Of a stretch of 64,000 nt of DNA, positions 1-8,268 are shown piece after piece (the first letter of the stretch is position 1; each line of letters begins with the position of its first letter). The position numbers and the translations under genes are program-made. The notes beneath the pieces were generated by a model. The model saw only the letters and a program-made list of their open reading frames with translations, ran no database searches and had not been told where the DNA came from. Origin of the DNA: Vibrio europaeus (lineage in GTDB: Bacteria > Pseudomonadota > Gammaproteobacteria > Enterobacterales > Vibrionaceae); assembly GCF_001695575.1 (NCBI RefSeq), contig NZ_LUAX01000007.1, forward strand, positions 620,001-684,000, in the 5' to 3' direction.

Positions 1-705
1 AACAGCTATCGCAACAGGTAACAAAATCACTGCAGTTGGAACACCAAAGCTCATCCACTCAGTGAAGGTTAAACCAACTTCCGCAGCGGCGATAGCATTC
101 GGTGGGCTACCAACAATCGTCGCGATGCCACCAATACTTGCACTGTAGGCGATGCCAAGCAGAACAAACACATAGGTCTTATGACCACTTTCAGAGTTCA
201 CTTTACTCAACACACCGAGTACCAAAGGCAGCATCATCGCCGTGGTCGCCGTGTTACTGATCCACATTGATAGCGCAGCAGTAACACCAAACAGCATGAA
301 CACTGCCACGCTCATTTTACCTTTAGCGAGGATCAGCACTTTATCTGCGATAACTTTATCCAATCCCTGACGGTGCATAGCGGCAGCTAAGGCGAAACCA
401 CCCAAGAATAAGAAGATAATTGAGTTAGCAAAATTGTTCAGTGCAGTTTGGGTGTCAAACACGCCAAACAAAACCGCCATAATTGGAACTAAAATGGCCG
501 TCACGGTGACATGTAATGCCTCTGTCAGCCAAAGAATCGCGACAAAGGTGAGCATACTAATACCCAGCACCACTTGAGGGTCAAAAGGCAGGGTAAAGTA
601 CAAGGTGAGAAACAGAGCAACGTCTGCGAGGATAATCAGACTATTGCGGTTGAAAAACCATTCTCTAGTGTTGTTGGGCAAAGGGACACTATCATTTCTA
701 TTCAT
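1..705 (-). CDS. DASS-family sodium:anion (dicarboxylate/sulfate) symporter, N-terminal part
   Basis: I translated this reading frame by hand; it is open from the ATG at 705 to the window edge (235 codons seen, C-terminus missing). The inner-membrane protein has many hydrophobic helices. It carries the two signature motifs of divalent anion:Na+ symporters: SNTATTAMMLP in the first half, the Ser-Asn-Thr substrate/sodium site, and GSPPNAI further on. The family (VcINDY-like) imports succinate-type dicarboxylates, citrate or sulfate with Na+; the substrate cannot be chosen here. An AAGGA ribosome-binding site lies about 8 nt before the start. It is divergent from the SDR gene across a 335-nt gap. 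Confidence 0.85.
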   Translation of the reverse strand, partial: MNRNDSVPLPNNTREWFFNRNSLIILADVALFLTLYFTLPFDPQVVLGISMLTFVAILWLTEALHVTVTAILVPIMAVLFGVFDTQTALNNFANSIIFLFLGGFALAAAMHRQGLDKVIADKVLILAKGKMSVAVFMLFGVTAALSMWISNTATTAMMLPLVLGVLSKVNSESGHKTYVFVLLGIAYSASIGGIATIVGSPPNAIAAAEVGLTFTEWMSFGVPTAVILLPVAIAV

Positions 706-1040
706 TATTATTTTTTCCTTATTAGGGCCTTGTGGCATTGCAAATGATCCCACATAAATGCCTTCTGCAAATATTTTTCATTGCGAATTTGTTAACCATA
801 TCAACAATAAGGTTATGAATGTTAACAGCATGAATAGATTAGATATTTAAGCATCACTACCGGGTCCATTTTCTAGAAAAATGATTCACGCTAATTATCA
901 CTCAACCCCAATTAGTAAATTTCAATTGGCGTCATTGGCGAGTAATGTGTCACCTTTTGCCAGTGTGTGGCGCGATTAGATTGCTTATTATTTCCTCATC
1001 CCAATTACATAACGTTAAACAATCAGAAATGAGGCACAAC
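706..1040. other. Divergent intergenic region, symporter / SDR gene
   Basis: This non-coding, AT-rich 335-nt region must hold promoters for both divergent genes. I see no convincing operator, terminator or small gene in it. A reading frame that would extend the SDR protein upstream into this stretch (from 945) has no ribosome-binding site and no family similarity. Confidence 0.5.
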
Positions 1041-1817
1041 ATGGCAAACACAGCATTAATTACTGGCGCATCAAGTGGTATCGGTTTAGAGCTAGCGAGA
1101 ATACACGCTCAAAAAGGTGGCGAACTTGTGTTGGTGGCGCGATCTGAAGATAAGTTAAACCAACTGAAAGCTGAATTGGAAAGCGAGTTCCAAAGCAAGG
1201 TGTTTGTTATTGCCGAAGACTTATCTGATCCTGAGTCAGCAGATAGAGTTGCCGCTAGCGTCGAAGCGATGGGGCTACAAATCGATACTTTAATTAACAA
1301 TGCAGGTATCGGCGGACACGGATTGTTCCACGAACGAGCACTCACCGATGACCAAGCCATGATGCAGTTAAACATGGTGACCTTAACCAACCTAACTCAC
1401 CACTTTTTGCAAGGTATGGTTGAGAGACGAAATGGGCGCATTCTTAATGTTTCATCGACTGCGTCATTTATTCCAGGGCCATTGCAAGCGGTTTACTACG
1501 CCACTAAGGCTTACGTCACCTCTTTTACTCAAGCGATTGCTGAAGAAGTCGCACAATACAATGTTACTGCAACCGCTTTATGTCCTGGGGCTGTCACTAC
1601 AGGTTTTGTAGCAGCGGGGAACCTAGATGGTGTCGACATTTGGAAAAACGCCAAATCACCTCGTTCAGTCGCTGAGTGCGGTTATCAGGCAATGGAAAAA
1701 GGCAAACTGGTTGCATTCAACGAACGTGGGCTAAAATTTCAACTTAACTGGGTTATTCCATTCTTACCACGTAAGATGGTATTAAAAATGTCTCGTAAGT
1801 TTATGGAAAAGAACTAA
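1041..1817 (+). CDS. Short-chain dehydrogenase/reductase (classical SDR, DltE-like)
   Basis: This 258-aa cytoplasmic NAD(P)-dependent oxidoreductase carries the full classical SDR set. The cofactor motif TGASSGIG is at the N-terminus, NNAG near residue 90, the catalytic Ser in NVSSTAS near 140, and YYATK (Tyr and Lys) near 155. The substrate is unknown. I chose the ATG at 1041 because GAGG lies 6 nt upstream and the Rossmann strand (TALITGASSG) starts directly after it; the frame stays open upstream but looks non-coding. An AraC regulator follows after 4 nt, so the two are almost certainly co-transcribed. Confidence 0.88.
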   Translation: MANTALITGASSGIGLELARIHAQKGGELVLVARSEDKLNQLKAELESEFQSKVFVIAEDLSDPESADRVAASVEAMGLQIDTLINNAGIGGHGLFHERALTDDQAMMQLNMVTLTNLTHHFLQGMVERRNGRILNVSSTASFIPGPLQAVYYATKAYVTSFTQAIAEEVAQYNVTATALCPGAVTTGFVAAGNLDGVDIWKNAKSPRSVAECGYQAMEKGKLVAFNERGLKFQLNWVIPFLPRKMVLKMSRKFMEKN

Positions 1818-1821
1818 TAAA

Positions 1822-2817
1822 ATGAAACGTGCGAACCGATTTGCCGTCTCTCCATTATGGAAACTACTACTCAATGACATGCAAATTGATCTTCAAGCTG
1901 TGTTAGCTTATGCCAACCTGCCGGGGGATTTATTTAGCAGAGAAAGTGCCAGCTTAGCGCCTCACGAGTACTTTCAATTGTGTAATGGCCTAGAAAAAGC
2001 AGCAGGGGATAAAGAGGTCCCCCTCTTGTTCGCACAGCACCTTTCAGTGGAAGCATTTGATGCCCCTCTATTTGCTTCTATCTGCAGTCCAAACCTCAAC
2101 GCAGCCTTAAGCCGTTTGAGCCAATACAAACCGCTGATTGGTCCAATGATGTCTGTGGTGAATCAAACCGATCAATACACAGAAATCACGGTACGTTGCT
2201 ACGGCTACCGCGAAGCACTGCCAAAAACGCTTGGTCTAATGGAAACTGTCTTTTTTACCCAGTTGGCACGATTGGCGACGCGAGAGCCAATTCGCCCACT
2301 GAGTGTTGAACTGCAAGTGCTACCGAAAGATATCGCTCAATATGAAAGCTACTTCGGCTGCTCCATTCGCAAAGGAGAAGAAGTAAAAATACGCTTTTCT
2401 GCGCAAGATGCCGCACGAACCTTCCTTACCTCTAATGCTGCTATGTGGGAGTTCTTCGAGGCGAAACTTAATCAAAAGTTATCTGATCTCGATAGCAGTG
2501 CTACCACATCTGATCGAGTCAGAGCAGTACTTCTAGAAGCGCTACCAAGTGGTCAATCTAGTATTGAAGACGTCGCAGAAAAACTTGCGATGAGTAAGCG
2601 CACACTTCAACGTAAGCTCAGTATTGAAAAGGAGAGCTTCCAAAGTACCTTACAGACGGTTAGAGAAGAACTTGCTGATCATTACTTAGAGAAATCAGAG
2701 ATGTCTTTGGGAGAGATTTCGTTTCTGCTTGGCTTTCAGGAGTCCAATTCTTTTATTCGCGCTTACAGTGCTTGGAAAGGCGTTTCACCTGGTCACTACC
2801 GAGAGCAATGCCATTAA
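1822..2817 (+). CDS. AraC-family transcriptional regulator
   Basis: The protein has 331 aa. The N-terminal ~200 residues resemble the arabinose-binding-like domain of the OruR/ArgR-type AraC subfamily (substrate domain with LSVEAFDAPLFASICSPNL). The C-terminal ~90 residues form the double helix-turn-helix: SIEDVAEKLAMSKRTLQRKL and then EISFLLGFQESNSFIRAYSAWKG, the classic AraC signature. It sits 4 nt after the SDR gene. Regulators of this subfamily often control the enzyme they are encoded with, so the SDR gene is the likely target (inference). Confidence 0.88.
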   Translation: MKRANRFAVSPLWKLLLNDMQIDLQAVLAYANLPGDLFSRESASLAPHEYFQLCNGLEKAAGDKEVPLLFAQHLSVEAFDAPLFASICSPNLNAALSRLSQYKPLIGPMMSVVNQTDQYTEITVRCYGYREALPKTLGLMETVFFTQLARLATREPIRPLSVELQVLPKDIAQYESYFGCSIRKGEEVKIRFSAQDAARTFLTSNAAMWEFFEAKLNQKLSDLDSSATTSDRVRAVLLEALPSGQSSIEDVAEKLAMSKRTLQRKLSIEKESFQSTLQTVREELADHYLEKSEMSLGEISFLLGFQESNSFIRAYSAWKGVSPGHYREQCH

Positions 2818-2859
2818 TCAGGTGGGGATAAGGGGACTTGGCAGCCCCCTTTAACAAGC

Positions 2860-3708
2860 TTATCCAATCAGCTTATCGAAGCTTTCCATTACTTCATCAC
2901 ACTTCATCACTCTGCCGTGGCCTTGCCCTTGGGTTGCCACCAGCGTAACGTTTTCCATTTCTTGAGCCGCCTTCTGCGACACCTCAAACTTAGTAAACTT
3001 GTCACCTTGATCGTGGACAATAATGGTTTGCACACTGCGCAACTTGAGCTTGTTGTATGGGTCGACGGATTGGATTGGGTAGTGGTACTGATCTTCAACC
3101 TCAGAAACGACAGCATTGAACAAGCGCATTGAGTAGCCTGAGCGAGCGACACTACCAAATAAATTGTCGAGATAATCCAATACAGGCGCAATCAACAAGA
3201 ATGGTTTATCAACCAACTTCTGATGATGACATTCGATCGAAGACGCCGTTCCCATGCTGTGACCAACAAGCCCAGCCACATCATCAACGCTATCCAAAAT
3301 CGCTTCTAAGCCATGAACAAATGCAGGAATATGCCCGTACACGCCGCCACTTTGACCATGGCCCGGGTGATCATACGCCAATGCAGTAAAGCCTCGACTA
3401 GCGATGTGCTCCATCAACGGATAAAACTGACTCGCACTACCCGACCAGCCATGAGTCAGCACCCACACAGGGCCAGTGCCTAGTAGGTAAGTTTTGAGTA
3501 CCCCTTCCTTCGATTCTACTTCACCTTTAATCAATCTGGTTGGCTCAGCATTCTTAGGCTTGGTACGCGCTGGGGTAAGCAGTAACTTACGCGCGGTATT
3601 TTTGGCATGGTTAGGTGCGAGAGTGTGATGAAGCCGAGTAGTTATGTTAACCAAGCTCTTCTTTACACTGAATTTTTGCGAGGTATTAAAGTAAATCTTC
3701 TCACTCAT
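2860..3708 (-). CDS. Alpha/beta hydrolase
   Basis: This 282-aa alpha/beta-hydrolase fold protein has an oxyanion-type HGWSGSASQF segment near residue 85 and the nucleophile elbow GHSMG near 150. An acidic residue sits in HDQGDKF, and the catalytic His is likely that in GQGHGRVM near the C-terminus. No signal peptide is evident. I chose the ATG at 3708 because AAGGAT lies 7 nt upstream; a 27-residue longer form lacks such a site. The substrate is unknown (esterase or lipase-like). A TetR gene lies 108 nt upstream on the same strand, and the two promoter regions share a motif, so TetR control is likely. Confidence 0.83.
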   Translation of the reverse strand: MSEKIYFNTSQKFSVKKSLVNITTRLHHTLAPNHAKNTARKLLLTPARTKPKNAEPTRLIKGEVESKEGVLKTYLLGTGPVWVLTHGWSGSASQFYPLMEHIASRGFTALAYDHPGHGQSGGVYGHIPAFVHGLEAILDSVDDVAGLVGHSMGTASSIECHHQKLVDKPFLLIAPVLDYLDNLFGSVARSGYSMRLFNAVVSEVEDQYHYPIQSVDPYNKLKLRSVQTIIVHDQGDKFTKFEVSQKAAQEMENVTLVATQGQGHGRVMKCDEVMESFDKLIG

Positions 3709-3752
3709 GGTTTTATCCTTTTGGTGCCAGTCTCTACTTCTCGCCCAAAAGC

Positions 3753-3766
3753 GAACGACCGTGCTA
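3753..3766 (-). promoter_or_regulatory. Candidate TetR operator before the hydrolase gene
   Basis: The minus strand reads TAGCAC-GG-TCGTTC here, 45 nt before the hydrolase start. The same TAGCAC-NN-TCGTTC arrangement occurs in front of the tetR gene at 4436-4449. The plus strand also shares the 11-mer TGCTATTTTTA at both places. The role as a repressor site is inference. Confidence 0.45.
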
Positions 3767-3816
3767 TTTTTAATTAAATAATAAGCCAAGTAGTGTCTAC
3801 TTAGCTTAGAAATCCG

Positions 3817-4404
3817 TTACTTCCAGCTTGCAATCAAACGCTTAACGCCCTGCCAGAAGTGTTCGTTGCTCGCCTGCTCTCCGTGTATGGAATAAAACAG
3901 ATGGGCACTTAAATACAAGCCATACAATTCAAACGTGGCCTGCCTAGGCTCAAGATCTTGGCGAAACTCACCATTCTCTACCCCTTTCGCAACCTGAATT
4001 CGTAAGTACTCTATCCAAGTTGCGATAGTTTTCTTTAATACTTGCTGGGTTGGGGCCGCTTCTGCGCTTGTCTCTTTCCAAGCATCCAAGAACATACAAC
4101 TGCCTTGAAAAGAGTGGTTCCACCCTAACCAATTATCGAGCAGCAGGGTGAGCTTTTCTTCGATACTAATTGAAGTTCGCTCTCTTGCTGGTGCAATCAC
4201 GCGTTGAGTAAAGATCTGGTTGGCATAATCCAAAACCGCTATTTGCAGGTTGTCCTTGGAGTTAAAGTGAGCAAACAAACCACTCTTCGACATCCCGCAT
4301 TGCTTGGCTAACTCCCCAATGGTTAAGCTCTCAAGCCCATTCTCACTCGCTAGCTCAAATGCCTTACTTAAGATATTTTCTCGGGTAACTTTGCCTTTAC
4401 TCAT
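3817..4404 (-). CDS. TetR-family transcriptional regulator
   Basis: This 195-aa protein has an N-terminal TetR DNA-binding domain: TRENILSKAFELASENG followed by the helix-turn-helix LTIGELAKQCGMSKSGLFAHF, residues ~8-50. The C-terminal ~130 residues are a helical ligand-binding/dimerisation domain (TetR_C type, with the FQGSCMFLDAWKE motif often seen in this group). It is directly upstream of the alpha/beta hydrolase on the same strand. Autoregulation plus control of the hydrolase is the simplest reading, supported by a shared sequence in both promoters. Confidence 0.88.
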   Translation of the reverse strand: MSKGKVTRENILSKAFELASENGLESLTIGELAKQCGMSKSGLFAHFNSKDNLQIAVLDYANQIFTQRVIAPARERTSISIEEKLTLLLDNWLGWNHSFQGSCMFLDAWKETSAEAAPTQQVLKKTIATWIEYLRIQVAKGVENGEFRQDLEPRQATFELYGLYLSAHLFYSIHGEQASNEHFWQGVKRLIASWK

Positions 4405-4426
4405 ACTGCTCTCTCGTTACTGTTAA

Positions 4427-4449
4427 TGCTATTTTTAGCACACTCGTTC
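4427..4449. promoter_or_regulatory. Candidate TetR auto-operator
   Basis: Upstream of tetR the sequence contains TGCTA-TTTT-TAGCA, an inverted repeat, running into CACTCGTTC. TAGCAC-NN-TCGTTC matches the element before the hydrolase gene at 3753-3766. Binding by the neighbouring TetR is inferred. Confidence 0.45.
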
Positions 4450-4649
4450 TTTTTTGCAAATTTTATCTCACTCGCGACTGAATGAAATCACAAAGTCTAA
4501 CCCGTAAATGTAACAATTCTTAGGGTTAGATTTGACTCTCAAATTACTCTGATAACTGATAGTCGCCGCTGCATAATTTGATTTAGATTCATTCCTTAAG
4601 GCTGATTTATTGATATACCCTGAACACTTTTAATGGTTTTGATGTCGTT

Positions 4650-5672
4650 ATGAAAAATAAGAAAATTCAAAGTATCGAGCTAGGACGAGTGGTTGCGATT
4701 TTAGCCATTGCCGCCATGCACTGTCAGATGTTTCTCAACTATTGGCAAATTAGTGAAACACCTTGGGTTGGATATGTGTTTAACCAAGCAACACGCTTTG
4801 CCGTCCCATTATTCTTTCTGATTTCAGGTTACTTGATACAACCCAAGCTAGTCGTTGAACCAATTGCAACGCTTAAGCGCTACACCACTCCTTTGCTACG
4901 CATTTTTATTGTCTGGAGTGTGATATGCCTTGTTATGCCATTTAACTGGGCGACTTTGGCTGAGCATGGGTATCTCGCAGAGCGTCAAGGATATTGGGGT
5001 TACCTTGGTCAAGCACCACTTAACTCGCTGCTAGAAGGCGGTCTCGTCCACTTGTGGTTTATTCCCGCGCTGATTTTTGCTGCTGCGATTGGTGCTGCAC
5101 TGCAAAAATTTAAGCAGATAGAGCTTTTTGTCCCGCTTGGCATCGCACTGTATGTTTACGGTGTTCTTGCAGGCAGCTATCAGGGTCTGACTGAGTTCTG
5201 GTCTCCATTCTTTACCCGAAACGGCCCGTTTTTTAGTACCTTGTTGTTTGCAATTGGTTTTTCGATTCGTCAGCAAACGATAAATGCGACTTCCCGTCAG
5301 GCCTTGCTGCTGGCGTTAGTCGGCATGCTGTTACATTTCGCTGAAGCCTTTGTCCTCAATAATTATCAGCAACCTTTTAATGGCAATGACTTCTTGTTTG
5401 GCACTGTGCTATGGGGAACTGGCTGTTTTATGTGGTTACTATCAAAACCAGCACTCGGAACTCGTTCTTGGCTAACCAAGCAATCTAAGTATGTGTTGCC
5501 CCTCTACGTGGCTCATCTACCTATGATTATTGTGATGATGAACGTTTCTGGAGTGTTGGGCCTGAGTGGGTTTGCCAAAGATATGACCGTACTGTTTGGT
5601 GCGATAGTGATAACCTTTGGATTGATTAAAGGGTTAGAAAAAACACCCCTCTATCGACTGCTATTTAGGTAA
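4650..5672 (+). CDS. Acyltransferase-3 family membrane protein (WecH/YiaH-like)
   Basis: The protein has 340 aa and about ten hydrophobic helices. The N-terminus has the acyltransferase-3 hallmark: ELGRVVAILAIAAMHC with the conserved His, then TRFAVPLFFLISGYL. Members transfer acetyl or other acyl groups onto surface sugars in the inner membrane, for example WecH on enterobacterial common antigen. The overall layout resembles E. coli WecH/YiaH, but the acceptor here is unknown. It is monocistronic, with its own ~245-nt upstream region. No strong Shine-Dalgarno sequence is visible before the ATG. Confidence 0.83.
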   Translation: MKNKKIQSIELGRVVAILAIAAMHCQMFLNYWQISETPWVGYVFNQATRFAVPLFFLISGYLIQPKLVVEPIATLKRYTTPLLRIFIVWSVICLVMPFNWATLAEHGYLAERQGYWGYLGQAPLNSLLEGGLVHLWFIPALIFAAAIGAALQKFKQIELFVPLGIALYVYGVLAGSYQGLTEFWSPFFTRNGPFFSTLLFAIGFSIRQQTINATSRQALLLALVGMLLHFAEAFVLNNYQQPFNGNDFLFGTVLWGTGCFMWLLSKPALGTRSWLTKQSKYVLPLYVAHLPMIIVMMNVSGVLGLSGFAKDMTVLFGAIVITFGLIKGLEKTPLYRLLFR

Positions 5673-5724
5673 TCATGTTGGGGGATTTTAGAGGTCAATG
5701 TTTAGGGAAGAGTTGAACAGAAAA

Positions 5725-5751
5725 CAAAGCGATGGGTCATCCATCGCTTTG
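5725..5751 (-). terminator. Rho-independent terminator of the membrane-protein pair
   Basis: An 11-bp perfect stem (CAAAGCGATGG / CCATCGCTTTG) with a 5-nt loop is followed by a T-rich run when read on the minus strand. It lies just beyond the stop at 5755. Confidence 0.8.
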
Positions 5752-5754
5752 CGG

Positions 5755-6276
5755 TTAATTGGGCTTACGAGCCAAGTCTCTGGCAAGAATCAAAGCTAAA
5801 CCAAACACCTGTAGAAACAAGCCAATGTTCTTGTACCAAGCGATCCGTTCATTAAGCGTTGTCATTAGCTCAGAGATGGAAAGATTCTCTAGGTAAAAAT
5901 CATCAATCTGATTTCGATATACCTGCTGGGCTTGGTTTATCAGCATCATCAATTGCGGAAGGTTGTCCAAGTTAAACTCTGGTATTGGCTGATTAACCCA
6001 CTGGCTCAATTGCCCCTGTAGCGTCGCTTGCAGTTGTTGTTGAACTTCACCCTCGTGAGCAATATGCAGGAGCAACATTTCACGCTTGCGTTCGAGCATT
6101 TCAACACTATTCCACGCTAGCTGAATTGAATAGATGTTTTCGTCTTTTTGCTCAGATAGCTGACCAATCTCTCCACTCAACTTGTCGAGCACAATACTCG
6201 ACATCAAAAGCGCTAAGACATTGAGGACTAGCCCCGTCAGCACTAACGCCCATGCTGGAGGAGAGCGAAAGATCAT
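5755..6276 (-). CDS. Small two-helix membrane protein, function unknown
   Basis: The 173-aa protein has a hydrophobic segment near residues 8-27 (WALVLTGLVLNVLALLMSSI). A ~110-residue Gln/Glu-rich, probably coiled-coil segment follows, then a second hydrophobic stretch near the C-terminus (IGLFLQVFGLALILARD) ending in basic residues. I do not recognise the family. The ATG at 6276 overlaps the upstream gene's stop (TAATG) and has AGGA 8 nt before it, so translation is coupled to the MAPEG gene. A GTG two codons earlier is possible but less well placed. Confidence 0.7.
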   Translation of the reverse strand: MIFRSPPAWALVLTGLVLNVLALLMSSIVLDKLSGEIGQLSEQKDENIYSIQLAWNSVEMLERKREMLLLHIAHEGEVQQQLQATLQGQLSQWVNQPIPEFNLDNLPQLMMLINQAQQVYRNQIDDFYLENLSISELMTTLNERIAWYKNIGLFLQVFGLALILARDLARKPN

Positions 6277-6662
6277 TACCACATCCTATCAAATGGTAAA
6301 TAGGCGATATTCAGTGCAATCAGAACCACCATCACTAAGAAGGTCATCTTCATCCCCGAAATGCGACCTTTTAGTCTGTCTGCAAGGATACCTTTCGCAT
6401 GTAATATACGGCCCAGAACAAACACAATACCGCATGCATGGATCATCCAAGGGCTTGCACCGTTGTACTCCACCATTGCCATCAGAATTAGAGTAATTGG
6501 GATGTAATCCACAGCATTGCCCTGTGCACTTCTGGCAATCGTCAGGGCATCTACCCCACCATCTGCATATTTCACCTGAGCTTTGCGGCGCTGCTTAATC
6601 ACCTGAATAGAGAGCCAAATCATTAGTGCAGCAAGAATTGCAGCGTAAAGCGCTGTAACCAT
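6276..6662 (-). CDS. yecN: MAPEG-family membrane protein, YecN-like
   Basis: The 128-aa protein has four predicted helices. It aligns by eye with E. coli YecN over its whole length: VTALYAAILAALM, then GNAVDYIPITLILMAMVEYNGASPWMIHACGIVFVLGRILHA. MAPEG proteins include microsomal glutathione transferases, but the bacterial YecN branch has no assigned reaction. I chose the ATG at 6662 because AAGGAG sits 7 nt upstream; the ATG two codons earlier is too close to that site. It is first in a two-gene unit with the overlapping membrane-protein gene. Confidence 0.83.
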   Translation of the reverse strand: MVTALYAAILAALMIWLSIQVIKQRRKAQVKYADGGVDALTIARSAQGNAVDYIPITLILMAMVEYNGASPWMIHACGIVFVLGRILHAKGILADRLKGRISGMKMTFLVMVVLIALNIAYLPFDRMW

Positions 6663-6829
6663 CAACATTCTCCTTGTTATTCAATACCAACCAGAACAAT
6701 TAGCTCATCGGCGATTTATGCCTATTGGTATAAGTATTTATTTTAGTTAACAATCCATAACCACGAACAATTAATCACAAAAATCTTCTATTGGATAGTG
6801 TGATAACTCTATTCAGATAACACAGATAC

Positions 6830-6856
6830 AAAAAACGAGCCCATATGGACTCGTTT
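6830..6856 (-). terminator. Terminator at the end of the Tad operon
   Basis: Read on the minus strand, AAACGAG-T-CC, loop ATAT, GG-G-CTCGTTT is followed by a run of six T. It lies 28 nt after the stop of the last Tad gene at 6884. Confidence 0.82.
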
Positions 6857-6883
6857 CGAATTATCGCAGTGCGTAACACTTAA

Positions 6884-7522
6884 CTAGCTTTTAATCTCAA
6901 CTCGGCGGTTTTTCTCTTGCCCTTGTAAAGTTGAATTATCAGCTAGTGGTTGTGCTTCACCTTTAGATGTAGCTTGAAGTGTTTCCGGGTTGACCCCTTT
7001 GCTAACGAGATACTGCTCGACCGCTTGGCTACGACGAAGGCCAAGCGCTAAGTTGTATGCCTCGCTACCTTTTGCATCGGTATGCCCTTCTAGCGTGACT
7101 AGATTAGGGCTCTTCTTAAGCTCAGAGGCGATGTGATCAAGGATGCGTACTGACGTTTGGCTGAGCTCAGAGCGATCAAAGCGGAAGAAAACACGCGCCA
7201 AAATAGGCTCACCTTTTTCAACTTGCTTAGAAGTCGTTGTCACTTTGAGGATGTTATTGTGCTGCAAGTAGGCTAAGCAGTCATCAGACACTTGGCTATC
7301 GCCAACTAGAAGAGACGAAAAGCGGCTCACATCGATATCGGCATTTTCCTCTCCCGATAGCATACGACCATTTCTGTGATGAGCGATGACAATCGGCGTA
7401 TCCATTGTCACTGTCAATTCTTGGTTGAACGCCGTTGTTTCACACATTTGTTGCAATAGCGTTGGCTGTGCTACTGCCGGCAGCGAGCTGACAAGCAAAG
7501 CGCCAAGTAACCATTTATTCAT
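6884..7522 (-). CDS. OmpA-family outer-membrane/peptidoglycan-binding protein of the Tad locus
   Basis: This 212-aa protein starts with a Sec signal peptide (MNKWLLGALLVSSLPAVAQ). The C-terminal ~110 residues form an OmpA_C domain with the peptidoglycan-contact region LEGHTDAKGSEAYNLALGLRRSQAVEQYL. The middle region is not recognised. It overlaps tadD by 4 nt (ATGA) and is the last gene before the terminator. It probably anchors the Tad secretin or pilus machine to the cell wall (inference from position and fold). Confidence 0.85.
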   Translation of the reverse strand: MNKWLLGALLVSSLPAVAQPTLLQQMCETTAFNQELTVTMDTPIVIAHHRNGRMLSGEENADIDVSRFSSLLVGDSQVSDDCLAYLQHNNILKVTTTSKQVEKGEPILARVFFRFDRSELSQTSVRILDHIASELKKSPNLVTLEGHTDAKGSEAYNLALGLRRSQAVEQYLVSKGVNPETLQATSKGEAQPLADNSTLQGQEKNRRVEIKS

Positions 7523-8268
7523 TCTATTTCCTCGTCGGTTATCGCCTGCCCAATCGCCTTAGGCCAGGTATCTAAATCATCTTTCAATTGGGCAAAGTAG
7601 AGCAATGCCTCTTGCTCGGTATGCTCTTGGAGCAACATTCGCTTTACCACATGCTCTTGCTCCGAGCGCATCAAACTCACGATTAAGTTGGCTCTGATGG
7701 TTGGGTCAACCTGGCCCTTTTTGTATAGTGGCATTAAACGCTCTGCCGCTTCGGCGTAACGACCTTCCATCATCTCTGTCATTGCAAGATTGTTGCGAAT
7801 CGCGTTCTCATCTTTAAAGCCTAAACGAGCTTCAAAGAAATAACGTTTCGCAGTCTGGTAATCACCTTCTGTCGCCATGATGATACCGTAGAGGTTTTTA
7901 GCGGCATACACGTCTTTCTGGACGGCTAGGCTGTAATCAATGAAGTATTTCGCGTTATTGAAATCTTCATTGGCATAAGCGATGTCTGCGCGAGTAATCC
8001 AACAGCCATCAAGGGTATTGCACGTTTCATCTGGGATTTGATCCAGATAGTAGGTCGCCGCTTCTAAGTCGCCACCTTTGAAATAAACCCGTGCTAAACT
8101 CACTGCGGCAGCGTGGTCTTGTGCGTTATTTTGCAAACGTTCGCGATAGTTTTCCTGTAATCCTTGGAAGTTTTCAGTGATCTCCATGCGTTGTTCATCA
8201 CTGATGGTTTTCGGCGCTGACGAACAGCCTGCCAATAATGCCACCAGTGCAACGGATAAAAGTCTCAT
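7519..8268 (-). CDS. tadD: TadD, TPR lipoprotein of the Tad pilus machine
   Basis: The 249-aa protein has a lipoprotein signal with lipobox LLAGC at residues ~12-16, followed by several tetratricopeptide repeats (ARVYFKGGDLEAATYYLDQ, LYGIIMATEGDYQTAKRYF, NLAMTEMMEGRYAEAAERL). TadD-type lipoproteins act as pilotins or scaffolds for the outer-membrane secretin. It overlaps tadC upstream and the ompA-like gene downstream by 4 nt each, so translation is coupled. Confidence 0.88.
   Translation of the reverse strand: MRLLSVALVALLAGCSSAPKTISDEQRMEITENFQGLQENYRERLQNNAQDHAAAVSLARVYFKGGDLEAATYYLDQIPDETCNTLDGCWITRADIAYANEDFNNAKYFIDYSLAVQKDVYAAKNLYGIIMATEGDYQTAKRYFFEARLGFKDENAIRNNLAMTEMMEGRYAEAAERLMPLYKKGQVDPTIRANLIVSLMRSEQEHVVKRMLLQEHTEQEALLYFAQLKDDLDTWPKAIGQAITDEEIE

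Noticed and set aside
2825..2855. Terminator between the AraC gene and the hydrolase gene
   Set aside because: An AAGGGG/CCCCTTT pairing exists, but the loop is long and no T run follows in either direction.
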